In this document: positions 47,301 to 56,500 of the stretch, piece by piece
Position numbering within the stretch: the stretch's first letter is position 1
Layout of the letters: every line of letters begins with the position of its first letter
Origin: a virus
Virus record (IMG/VR): IMGVR_UViG_3300036985_003303
Location: 53,347 to 117,346 of that record
Length of the DNA stretch: 64,000 bases
Strand: one strand, 5' to 3'
Translations under genes and position numbers: made by a program
The notes under the pieces: model-generated
Seen by the model: the letters and a program-made list of their open reading frames with translations, nothing else
Database searches by the model: none
Told to the model about the DNA's origin: nothing

Positions 47301-50300
47301 TTTAAGATCTCTTGATTTACTTGATTCAAAAAGACCAAAGGGTGTAGATCAAAGAAAATTACTTGCTGATTTTAAAAATGACTTCCTTTGGTTCTTGTAT
47401 CAAAATGCAGTCTATAATGATAACAGTTATACTACAAGTCCAACAAAGTTTATCAAAGGTAATACAGAAAAAATTGAAATACCTGGAAAATCCTACACTT
47501 TAGTTGAGGATCCCTCTATTGAGTTTGGTATGGAGATTAATGAAGAAACCGGTGAAGTAAGATACAGCCCAGATGTTTATTTTAAAGAAGCAAACATGTT
47601 GGAGTTTATGCCATTCAGAAAATTCTTTAACAACACTTTACCAAAAGAATGGGTTAAGTTTAGACTTGAATACAGTAATCTTTCTAAGGTGGCTGAAACT
47701 TTAACTGTAGATGAGTTTAAAGAAAAATTCAAAGTGTTTGATCAACCAAAGAGAACATTTATGAATCAAGGTTTTGAGCAAGGAAAACTAATTATATTAG
47801 GAAGAGCTGCTTTATATAACACAGGTAACGTAGGTGCTATGTTTGATATTTCTACTGGTGCTGCATCTGTTGTTCAAAACTTAAAAGCTCTTTATCCTGA
47901 ACTAGAAAATTATGCTTTATTCAGAGATGTAAAATATGATTTTAATGAGTCTGTTAAAAAGAACAACATTTATTTCCCGCAGGTAAAAGATCCACAAATG
48001 GCTTCTATCTATAGAGAAAATATTCAAGAACTTAAAAACAGTCCACATCCTGAAGTTAAAAATTTCATCAACAAATTAAACCATCTTGCAATAATGCAGT
48101 CTGGTGTTAATCGTGCTTCAAAGTATTCTATGCTCCCAATTATTGATCAGAGTTACTTTGAACAAGCAATTACAAATCAAATTGGGCTTCCTTATATTTA
48201 TCAAGTACTAGATGAATTGCAAAAAAGTTTTGACCAAAGAGAAAACAGAAAAGAAATTGATGCACAAATTATTGATCAGTTTAAAAACTTATATCAAGGA
48301 ATGATTGCTGGCACTGGAATGCGTATGAAAGTGCGTGGTGCTAACTATCTTGTTGATAAACTAAAATTCTCAAAAGACATTGGACTTAAAAAATCAAAAG
48401 TAAGAGCAAGCAACATTACAAAAATTCCTTTAGCTAAAGCTATAACAGCAGAACAAAAAGAATTAAAACTTGAGTACTTCTATAATGATGAATCAATGAA
48501 TCCATTAGCATTTGCTGAATCAATTCAGAACATGGAATGGGTGATTAGAGATCAGAAATTTATTGCACCGGAAGGAAAAAGTCAAAAAGAATTAGATAAA
48601 GCTTTACTTGTTTTGGGTATTGACAATTCAGGTGACTTGCCAACTTTAAGATACAAAACTAAAAATGCTAAAAAAGGATTTTTATCAGTTGCTCAGTCAA
48701 ATGTTTTCAAAGAAAAATTTGCAATTAAAGATGAGGCAATGGCAAATGCTTCTAATAAAGCAATTGGAAAAGCAACTAATCCTTTTAACTCTCAGTATGA
48801 ATCATCATCTGCAGCGTATGCCGCAGCTTTAGAATCTTTTTATCCTGGAACATTAGCTAAACCTAAGTCAGCAAAAACTGAATTTGTTCCTACAGATAAA
48901 GTTTGGGTGTTTGGTAGTACTATTACTAAACGTGCATACCAAGGTAAATCGGAAGCAGAGTTTGTAACAGCTGTTCAAAAGACTTTTGATACATATCATA
49001 AGCCTCTAATAGATAAAGCTGTAGAAGCGGGTGTATCTTCATTTTTTGTAGGTACTGCAAAAGGTATAGATGACATGGCTGTAAAACATTTAGAAGATCT
49101 TGGATTTAAAAAAGTAATACGCTATTCAGAACTAGGGACATATAATGAAATGGTTTCAGCTAAAGCATTTGAAAATGTAACAGATCCAATGTATGATCCA
49201 AAGTTGGCAAACACAAAAACTATAAACTCTAGTGTGTTTAATGAACTATTAGATATACTTTATGATGATACAGAAAGAAAAACTCCTGAGTGGTTTACAA
49301 AACTTACTCAGTCTGAATTAATCAACAATGGAAAAGAGATAGTCAAAAATGAATTACGCTCAATCATTGCTGATTTAGATACCAGCTATAGAAAAAATAA
49401 TTATGTGGGCTTCCGGGTTAAATTCATCAATGAACTTAAATTTTCATCAGGTAGAATTACTGTTGGTAACACTTTGTTTGATTCATTAGTAGAAGAAACT
49501 TTAATGGAATACAGACAAGCTGTAATTGCATCTGATGCTAAATTAAATTCTGCAAAAGTTGTTGTAAAAAAACCAGCTGAAAGTAATGAACAATACAATA
49601 ATGCGCTATTAAATTATTTACTTGAAATTGAAACACCAATTTTAAAAGTTGGAGAAGAAATTGAGCTTACTTATAAAAGCAGTGACTCAGAAGGTATAGC
49701 TACTATTACAGGAATCCAAAAAATAAACAATAATTTATTCAGAATTAAACTTAGTCCAAGTAAAGGTAAAGAATATACATTTGTTGTAGATAACTTTGGT
49801 AATGGTGAAAAAGTTGATATAGAACCATATAATTTAACAGTTTTTGAAAGAGAAGTTGATGAACTTGCAATAGCAAAAAATAATCTTGATGCTTTAGAAC
49901 CAATTGAAGAGTTAGTTAAGCAAGGTTATTTATCTACTCCAATTCTTTCCCCAGTAAAAGAAAAATACAAAATATCTAAAAACATACCTATAGATTCAAG
50001 TCAAGTCCACAGTATATCTAATTCTAAAAGAGGACCAATAGAAACAAAAGAGGGTTATAAAGTAACTTTTGCTGAACATCCAAATGCTATTTTTTATTTG
50101 ACACCCAATTACTATATTATGAATGGTCAAGAAGTGCCTTCTGGTTGGAAAATAGAAAATGTTAATTCAGGCGTTCAAGCAAATAATGGAGATTCTATAA
50201 GTGAAACATTTAAAACATTTGTAAAAAAATTCAAACAGTTACAAAATGTAAGTATAAATAATGATCAGGTAGTTGAAATCATTACTGTTACAGGAATGGA

Positions 50301-50526
50301 TATTAACAAACTTACTCCTGATGAAAATGCAGAAGTAAAATACACTTACTTGACATTACCATTTAGTAAAGCAGAAAAAGAAACTATATTGACTAACTTT
50401 ACTGCAAAGTTCTTTAAAGGCAAAAGTGTCCGTGAAGCTCAAAAATATATTGAAGAAGCTCTTGAAAAAGCTGATGAGCAAGGACAGAAAGAAATTATTG
50501 AGAAATTAAAATCATGTTATAAATGA
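38362..50526 (+). CDS. Giant virion RNA polymerase catalytic protein (DFDID type)
   Basis: A 4054-residue protein. Residues 2371-2375 (D-F-D-I-D, codons 45472-45486) in SGADFDIDKLFMMFMN give the DxDxD metal-binding loop of the double-psi-barrel RNA polymerases of crAss-like phages and phi14:2 gp66. It is preceded by GVRIPTQGPNSLVAATVAEF and GPTIILPTEIVSQ, also characteristic of that family. A zincin-type segment lies at H678-E-A-F-H682 with a candidate third ligand E731. Residues about 3510-3590 (VWVFGSTITK, FFVGTAKGIDDMAVKHLEDLG) resemble a SLOG/YspA-like nucleotide-binding fold. The protein is far longer than phi14:2 gp66 as I recall it, so it probably carries several extra modules. Role: packaged RNA polymerase injected to transcribe early genes. 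Its TGA stop overlaps the next ATG (ATGA). Confidence 0.9.
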   Translation: MNICITPESIKLFGSFINRKLGERLTNDKSGEALLNELFNDALTVFSGNGLTADRNKELVLQHMSIIPQIVLKHTADNPKLTNAKSLPLFRDLALQVMNAAEDENTNKFQNVIDRFGGFIGNNSDVVVTEGDPLERFEAVSMELAKTSNQEAIYNPVLNSYAENILDPRKELEFKVARNILNKQNAAALKFKITTLGAIQSEQNFDNTTGTTDPNLPVLILIDSNNNVATFDSDGNLNKDGKFVAFTVKTNREALQYQERMIAKSLLQSGTVDSEIKAAALAKAQVDKFVKSFEASLTKAKAGTTVFMNIDLSRSSIGLVALNRNIQTPLTEVSNISTSAADGLTTLKQSPQTKQFYPVLAVQNTNTEERVFGKHLSSLAEDELELLHHILTTPELKIKDRVVSDKNSNGLRKDLIHFFIDSSNLLKDKTWLNNPFEYFYEGTGKDKVMMLRFLNQKPIPASSLTLEKLKEWTNAKYGKPIYRKLNAEEPAPKKSLEEAYLGEYYTDADGNLFEAAGLRRSFANRLNASMDDLIYIVPSKLEDGVIILGEQISIGSHVIKHGYTTIVPTAENKLIGLGSYLAFKDGYEAMIDNEESDFNSSDFDNIKWRSVPQRNNLIQSTKEQDKSVSEWWEKSPLRNVVNVNVLNKVSEFGPNYLANFIGNSINLYLGSSPTDLYHEAFHAYFDGILSPAERKEIYDTLRKTPGYFTVTVEGVSKVVPYDDATNLELEEFLAEKFREFAMAGGKKTTFSNNKVMAFFQKLLSLLKNVFGNMSFAEAKAFNKTQGITDAMFTRLFKGDFTADMFNIENAETKWMSSEIKTTTGDTFSLEEMHDVMSSMKSVMSDFVTQGLNVSQNAVDRKNATTLLAKMTQYPESSQEYIELATQLENISETSIRSGAGVFTLVSNPEMLNLMSKYILARFKQKLAETNVKLDAIAGIKDKSARELSESTKLQFQKDLLEKAIKPDNFGKLTDLNVIVKEKQNDGQQVERTLLPLFLKSYSNLVLGKEVYQDEYEAKALEEDIYVPMWDRTGNDQLFDDTIEKGTKALLDSIFAYSEQGKGVVQLNALGFKEVLPVKNAIAKVAKLLRNKPDAMDMATVLKEAAKNDKEIDQVFRRLGDISELEFADTMTSMEHRQWSDFWQSFNKADVLLREFILEREDITNIDDERTVKLTSKSGKSQSQSIQIERQWAANFKTTALIGEYSSTNKEGNPVFDIESLLDDLANNEDLYYALIEGGGKTLLKSQYDPIRSKSSRYSRTPYVKAIADPYLLFAALGIDLVDDSDVRQVLFEGDSTLGTSPAISTYIVEALKNRMNKVVFDEEKVPSLDPNAKFITSLSDVFKPFMYFDETGKLQTQPSLTGYLTQLRELHYVYSNDYTNFSSYNSKGDLQSEKSFNSSLLSLTAALNNADHINDIINTKGLEYLNPYTNPQAAASRWLIDMFQLDPAIHSKTKRGNRDYSIKISTENLSGSKLISKEEKWVEDINSETGDVTDKRVTFEYDNGVASMETDEKSKFISDFHLTLEGKQEIMRTEAKSTSMTVYTPAVKSDGRRKNTNLLININESEKIFAEGYKGEILFTEFKNHLAAELIRIQQIKRLQSMILSGEIKPEDLAIDVAQLNRGGDWFVFDKIFEDSNDLNLKKDLLAFDINTVISESENAQGKGSFSIDALSPELKTRVEDALIKYFNDETTKLNNELGGKLVIGDNLFESYAKEIESNPELSEAENKDAVKEKMIKVFLVNNFIQNLNYNALFLGDATVHDVEGEAFHKRIAGLISTGKIFRHDGVWMKYINSTQYNAYGFAKKHNKEKPSIALDYEYTGFLKTAIIKEAKSNSIYIDHYQKLLGVDTSDYNNMEEADGQGWLSFDAYRILNDSIGEWSDAQEKMYQKMLAGTKLTQDDMLATFPVRKFQYYGNVSNPKSEKILKDLGITLGHSAFHKYSLMPLIPALIEGTPLQIMHEKMMEQGIDYVTMESGSKLSSLSKVKVVETEKGKKIEADFDNFYDANTREFNVDIQFTPNVIHVKYLKSQIFLDEGYKEHITLPTQVRKIALIGILDGGVPTDFKYTGKKNKKDVWEALSKKDKLKQSKKWQWYQDYTSTLDEMQNVLRDRLLEDIALKEDTVNGQKTYTGDSTKLANYLREKLKSKEVLPEEISYLIKPDGTLIDDLSLSLISDKLEELLVTLVDKTLRRITVNGEALVQVAGTMFEKFQVTGGISVSEEMLKSSNQAALLKNGSNGLKFYFLQDEFGNEVLDNDGKAIVKGMDVKISLQGDFKKLLYTENAKGEKIAVYTEDENGKKVLDYNASLQRLNAAIKTTYWQNKYGELIKLPGVRIPTQGPNSLVAATVAEFLPEFAGPTIILPTEIVSQSGADFDIDKLFMMFMNIRSYNGSVEAVKYSPSTRTYEEIRESIEKEEPKLEKANTALQKNWKEYTDYLVEKEGLNEYVGAFYGEISDLQVDIDALYAEKKSVYENKDYDYEFQEKLHGELQKQIDAKVDQKLTLLSFAQSETNAFFDTVIKNKADRMAIVQEKYNEFMSKINKSQEAVDAIKANIANFQRERDGKGVKGLENRFFDLLNERVLMNDNLKHLITPNTTKDTEEPSRAAGKLTKKNYNKIQKNGKISNTSIFEYRFNLLKHQENSVGKDSLGIAAVTSTFYALFTTFGATLQETSNEDQAEFVKALELLQDFGKANTPQYAAALKTVDTFRNKKLNFVTDAGTPGFNLNVEKNAITLGAMKNVDGLEISDILSQLINGFVDVAKDAWIFDAQGTKETAPVLLFMVMAGMNVTSAINMVNNPLVLEFNQVLEEYKGVFAALSEDYEKGQTDTIGKAAEVLSKKYANVFSDPTNVTKASSLGSYNRIANTAKPFTNDDIKNRLGQEPNYRDMEILSHFLQIKEMAQALTDFTMVSKFDTQKVSNISEAQARIESIEKFKLIPIGEKMIPNEWFDKLKDTPVGKFNNDEFIVDLFSKYFKLRNNKALILRSLDLLDSKRPKGVDQRKLLADFKNDFLWFLYQNAVYNDNSYTTSPTKFIKGNTEKIEIPGKSYTLVEDPSIEFGMEINEETGEVRYSPDVYFKEANMLEFMPFRKFFNNTLPKEWVKFRLEYSNLSKVAETLTVDEFKEKFKVFDQPKRTFMNQGFEQGKLIILGRAALYNTGNVGAMFDISTGAASVVQNLKALYPELENYALFRDVKYDFNESVKKNNIYFPQVKDPQMASIYRENIQELKNSPHPEVKNFINKLNHLAIMQSGVNRASKYSMLPIIDQSYFEQAITNQIGLPYIYQVLDELQKSFDQRENRKEIDAQIIDQFKNLYQGMIAGTGMRMKVRGANYLVDKLKFSKDIGLKKSKVRASNITKIPLAKAITAEQKELKLEYFYNDESMNPLAFAESIQNMEWVIRDQKFIAPEGKSQKELDKALLVLGIDNSGDLPTLRYKTKNAKKGFLSVAQSNVFKEKFAIKDEAMANASNKAIGKATNPFNSQYESSSAAYAAALESFYPGTLAKPKSAKTEFVPTDKVWVFGSTITKRAYQGKSEAEFVTAVQKTFDTYHKPLIDKAVEAGVSSFFVGTAKGIDDMAVKHLEDLGFKKVIRYSELGTYNEMVSAKAFENVTDPMYDPKLANTKTINSSVFNELLDILYDDTERKTPEWFTKLTQSELINNGKEIVKNELRSIIADLDTSYRKNNYVGFRVKFINELKFSSGRITVGNTLFDSLVEETLMEYRQAVIASDAKLNSAKVVVKKPAESNEQYNNALLNYLLEIETPILKVGEEIELTYKSSDSEGIATITGIQKINNNLFRIKLSPSKGKEYTFVVDNFGNGEKVDIEPYNLTVFEREVDELAIAKNNLDALEPIEELVKQGYLSTPILSPVKEKYKISKNIPIDSSQVHSISNSKRGPIETKEGYKVTFAEHPNAIFYLTPNYYIMNGQEVPSGWKIENVNSGVQANNGDSISETFKTFVKKFKQLQNVSINNDQVVEIITVTGMDINKLTPDENAEVKYTYLTLPFSKAEKETILTNFTAKFFKGKSVREAQKYIEEALEKADEQGQKEIIEKLKSCYK

Positions 50527-53500
50527 GTTGTGTAAATCCAAATTCACCAGAATTTAAAAAAATTCTTGAGCAGGAGCCAAATTTTTTATTGGCTGAAATC
50601 ATGTATGATAAACTCATGCAAGAACAAACTTATAAGTTGTATGATGACACGCGTGACTTTAAAGAAAGTACACCAATAGTGAAAGATCAAGAACTTATTG
50701 GACAAACTGAAGGCTGGGGTTTTAAAAATCCATCTGAAGTTGCACTTATTTCTGACAAAGAATTAAGCTTGCTAATGAATAATCCGGCTTACAATAAAAT
50801 TGAAGATCCCGTTGATCAACAAAAATTTAATGAGTTAGCAAATGCTATTGGTGAAAAAGAAGCATGGCGTGATTATTTTGAAACAAACAAAATTGTTAGA
50901 CCTGCTAATGTTGTTCTAGAAAAGTTATTTAAAAGACTTGAAGATGAAGAACAAAATTTTCAGGATACAGTAAATGAATCCATGGATTTACAACTACCAA
51001 GTATTGATGAGTTCATAAATCAGTTTGAACAAGTTGTTGAAGTAGAAAACAAAGCAAGAGCGTTGGATGTTGCTGAGAAATTGTCCAAGCAATTGAATGT
51101 TCCTTATGAAGTAATTACACAAAAAGAACTAGAAGAAAAGTTTCCTAATCAGTCTTATAGAAAAGCTTTTTATCAAGCAGGTAAAGTTTATATTGTTGCA
51201 GGTAATTTAACTGCGTCAGATGTATTCCATGAGTTTGCTCACCCGATTGTAAAATCCATGAGTAAACAAAATCCTGAGTTATTCCAAAAACTATTTGATG
51301 AACTTGCTGCTACAGAACTTGGTCAACGTATTATAGCCGATCTTAATTTAGATCCGGATTTAACCCCAGGGACGGCTGCTTATATGGAGGAAGCAATTGT
51401 TACAGCTTTAGAAGCAATCAATGAGAATGAAGAAGTAGCACCTAAGAGTTTTATTCAAAACTTATTCTTTCAAATTAAACAGTTTTTGAGAAAAGTATTT
51501 GGAAAGAAAATAGATGTGTCTAAACTTAATTCCAAAACCACACTGGCTGATTTAGTAAAAATGATCAATTATGGTGAAGAGTTTATTTTGGATACGGAGT
51601 TCTTAGACAAAGATTTGATGGTAATGTTTAAGACAGATTACGAATTGCTTAAACAACAAATCAAAGACGGTTCTGCAAAGAAAACTCAGGAGTTAATGAA
51701 CAAGTTTCATGATGTAGTTAAACTACAGCTGTCAAACTTTAAAGCAGATAATGACATTTTTAAAACTATTGAAGCAGGATTAGCTGATGAAAACAGAGAA
51801 GGTCTTTTAAATCAAGCGCAAATGATTCTTGAGGGCCTTGCAACATTTGGTTCTAGAAACCTAGTTGTTCCATTGGATGCATTAAATATTACAGGCAACA
51901 ATGCTACTGATGCAGACATTATTAGCTTTAACAACAAGATTAATTCTTTTGTTCAAGTTATTTCAACTGTAGATGAAGTTGTAGATTTGCTTAATAATAA
52001 ATTAAAAGCATTAGTTGCATCTGGTGTAAAATCTAATAATGAATTTGATCAACTGTTTGCAATCATGCAATACAATGAAGAGTGGTTAGCCAAAATAACA
52101 GATTGGAAATCTGAATATACAACTTATTCATTAGTAACTGATCCTTTAACTGGTCAACAAGTCAATCCTATTTATGATGCATTAGATGAACTACAAGAAA
52201 AACTAGATGCAGGTAAAAGAATTTCTGATAGTTTACAAATAGATTCAGTAATTGATGTTTTATATGATCACTTAAATGAATTAATGACTCCAATCAAAAA
52301 AGATTATCTTGATCAAATGGATTCATTAAAAAAAGCGGGTTCTATGACTGCGTACAATAAATTGCATGCAGAATATTACGGCTTGACTCCAACAGAAATG
52401 GTTGAGTACAACAGGTTAAAAAATAAACCTGAAGCAAGTCTTACTAGAAATGAAATGATAAAGTTGCAAGAACTTAAATTAGCAACATTTAATTCACATG
52501 TAATTTCTAAAGATGCTATTAGAGCAAAAGCAGAAGGGAGATTAGGTGATTCGCATAAATGGAATGGTTTGTTTGAATCATTTATGAATAACCAGGATCA
52601 AATTGTTGGTGGATTTTATTCATTTTTAATGAAGACTTTTAATACCATTGATGGTAATGCTAATGCAAGAAGAGCTGAATTGTTAAACAACCTTCAACCG
52701 CTTTTAAAAGCCGCAGGTTATGATACACATTTTTTAGGTGAAGGTAAACTTGGAAAAGAAGTTGGTCAAATAAACCGTTCATTTAAAACAAACAATAAAG
52801 GTCAATCAGAAGAATTTTTAGAGTGGCAGTTTTTAAGTAACTTTCATAACTATGAATATGATAGACAGCTTCTCCTTGATGCTGTTAAGTTTGCTAGACA
52901 AAAATTTAATTTGAACAAAGATGCAAAATCCAGAGATCCTTTAAAGGCAGAATTTGAAAAAGCCAAAGAAGCATTAGAAGATTTTGACACTAAGTATATG
53001 AACCGTGATTACACGGATGAGTTTTATCAAGTTGCTGCTAGATATTTTAAAACTGATTCAGGAAAACTAGCTAAGGCTGCACTGGATGATTTGTTTGATA
53101 GAATGCGTGTCATTTCTGAAAATGCAGATGTAAATCCTACAAACTTTGGAAAGGTTGATGCATTAAATGAACTCTGGAATGAATACCAATTGCTTCACAA
53201 TATTTATGATTTTAAAACAGGTGAAGAAAAAACAGGCATATCAAGAGAAATTGCTGAAATACTTACCGGCTATAGGAATGAGATTTCTGAATTTTATGAG
53301 TGGGAAGAAAAAGAAAATGCTTTTGAGTTAGCTCTTGAACTTTTGCATGATGAGTTAGTTTCTAAAGGTAAACATCCAGGAAGCGATGCATATAATGCAG
53401 TAATGGAAGAATGGATTAAGCACAACACTACGATTGCTGTAAATGAAAACTATTACATTAACAGAGCAGCATTAATTGAGGAAAGAAGTTTTTTAGTAGA

Positions 53501-56500
53501 ACCAATTACTAGAATTAATAATTCATTCATTGATGTTACTCCAATGTATGAGCAGATTTACGGAATCCTAAAGCCATCTAAAGATAATTTTAATCAGTAC
53601 AATGGTAATGATTTAACACCAACTGCTCAAGCAAAAATAAAAGACATTCAACAAACTATTTCTAATTTGAAAGAACAGTGGTTGAATATTAAAGGTTACA
53701 GTCCTCAAGAGATGCGTAACTTTAGAAGAATTGAAGAATACTATTTAGAAAATGGCGAGTTTGAATATGACAATGATCAGGATGTTTACAATAATTTTTG
53801 GATAGACTTACAAAAGCGTTTAGCTAATCTAGGAATAGATAAAGATACACTGGACAGAGTAAGAGAGATTGATAAGGAACTCAACGGTTCTAAGCTTTCC
53901 GGATTGACACAGCCGTATATTTCAAACTTAAAAGCATTTGTAGAAACAAATGATGCATTTGCTAATATATTTGAAGATGCATTTAAAGCTTATGATTTTG
54001 TTGATGGCGAATTTCCAACATCTCAAGACATTTTTGAAGCAATTAAGGATACTAAATTTACAGATGCCTTATCTGCTACTAGCCCTGAGTTTAAAGAATG
54101 GTTTGATAGAAATCACTATACTGAATCAGTAAATGAATTTGATAAAGTTGATGGTCATTTTGTTGGAGAGTTTACGCGCAACCGACCAACGGCAGCTTGG
54201 CAATTTACAATGCCTAGTGAAATTTCTGATTATGAAACTAAAAGTGTATTAGGCACAAAAATTCCTGCTGAATTTTCTCCAAATGGATACATTGAATTAA
54301 ATGGTGTTCCGCGTATTCCAACTAGAGCATACTACCGCAGAAAAGTAAAACAGGAATTTGAAACAGCTAAAATTGAAAGGGACTATGTTGACAACAACGG
54401 GGATCTTGTTATTGCTACAGTTGATAACAGAGGGAACTGGCTTCCTAAAAACTTAGATGAAACAGATCCAAATGCAAAGTATGTAAATGGTGCATACAAA
54501 AAGATGTTTTCTAACCAAAAGAATTTATGGAACCTGTTAGATTATTTAAAGAATAAACATCTGGATAATCAAAAAGGACTAGATGCTTCTCAAAAAATGT
54601 ATTTGAGTTACCCGCGTTATAGAAAAGGAGATGTTGAAGAGTATGACAAAGGTTATTTTCAAAGAAAAGCAACTAGAATTGCTGAAACATGGCGCGGTGC
54701 AGAAGATGATTTTGAATATGGTATTAGAACAAATGATCAACAAACAGCATCATACAAAACACTTACTCGTCCTATTGGAGGTAGCTATAAATTGCCGATG
54801 CTGGATGTGTCAACTAATATCATTGATTCCATGATGGATCATGCATATTCAATTGAGCACTTTAAAGGCATGCGTAAAGTCAATTCATTTGCAAATGTTT
54901 TTGAAAATGCAATAACAAACATGTACACTAATCCTGCAAAAACAGTAGTGGACAAAATGCTTAAAGATTCAGAGTTGTTAGAAAAACAAGATTCAGAGCA
55001 GAGCACAAGGATTAAAAACATTAGACAAATAATTGATAAGCATTTTAAAGGTGTTTTAATTACCGGATTTGTTTCTGGGACTAAAGATGCTTCTGAATCA
55101 GTAATGAAAACTGCAAGAGTTATTGGTGGATTACAAAGATGGATGTCATTTACATCATTTGCATTAGATCCTATTAAGTCTTTACGAAATTATGTTGGAG
55201 GTAAATCCATGATGTATAAAAAAGCAGCAGAAGGATTAGCTTACAACATGAAAGATGTTGCTTTAACAAGAGGAAAGTCTGCTTCTGTCATGGGAGAATT
55301 AATTGCTATGCAGTATTCTAATAAAAATGTAAGTGCAAGGTTGCAGTTGTTAGATGTTTTGAATGCTATACCTGGTAATTTAAAAAAAGAAATTGGTTCA
55401 AGAGGCTCTAAAACTGTAGCGCAATCTTTGTTTGGAGGAAGTTTTTTCTATGCTGATAGAAAATATTTAAGTGAATCTGTTCCGGTACATCAATTTTTAG
55501 CAATTCTTGAGCATAATTCTTTTATGTTAAATGGTAAAAAAACTTCACTGGATGAAGCTATAGAATTAATTGATGGAAAAATACAAACAGTTGCGGGTGT
55601 TCCTGCTGATATGGCAATTACTTATGATGCTGACGGCAACATTAAATTTGGAAAAAAAATACAAGATTTGATGAATGAACATCAGTCTTTCTTACAGAAA
55701 TCACTTGGTATAACAAATGAGTTTAATGAACCAGAGGTTTATAGAAGCTTATTAGGAAAAGCCGCTTTCTTTTTAATGAAATTTTTTCCTGGAATGGCAC
55801 TGGATAGATACCAAGTAAGAACCAGAAGAGGAAAGAAAGGGCAAAGAAGATTAAATTATTCAACGCGTAGGGCTGAACTAGGAACTTACTTAGGTATTGT
55901 TGCTTTGGCAAATGAACTTGTAAGCAATAAAGGAAAGTTTTGGCAATTAAATGCTTACAGTTGGCAAGCTAAAAAAGGAGCAATGCAGTTAGTTTTAGCA
56001 AAAATGATTTCAATGATCATTAATATGTTAGCTATGTCCATTGGTTTTGATGATGATGATGATGGACTTATCAATTTTACTTGGGATCCGAATGACGATG
56101 GCATTTACTCAAAGTTAAAACATTCAACATCATTACCTGAGTTACCTTTAATTTCTGATGCAAGAACTGTTCAAGGTACAAACAATCGTTATAATTCAGA
56201 AAATTATTTAAAGTTGCAGGCATTGCGTTTGCTTTTGGTCTTTAAGAAAGAGGAAGATACATTTTTTTTAACTAATGCTATGTCAACAACAAAAGACATT
56301 GTAACTGGACAATCACCTTTGTTTACTGGTGGAGGTTTAGCAACTATAGAAGATTTAGCAAGTTCATTATATGCAACATATTTTACTGATAATCCGGATG
56401 TTTATGAAAAAGCAGCAGGACCATACAAATATCAAGAAAAAGGCAGAGATAAAGCAATGAATATTGTGCTTAAATCTATGGGCTTATCTGGAAGTTTAGT

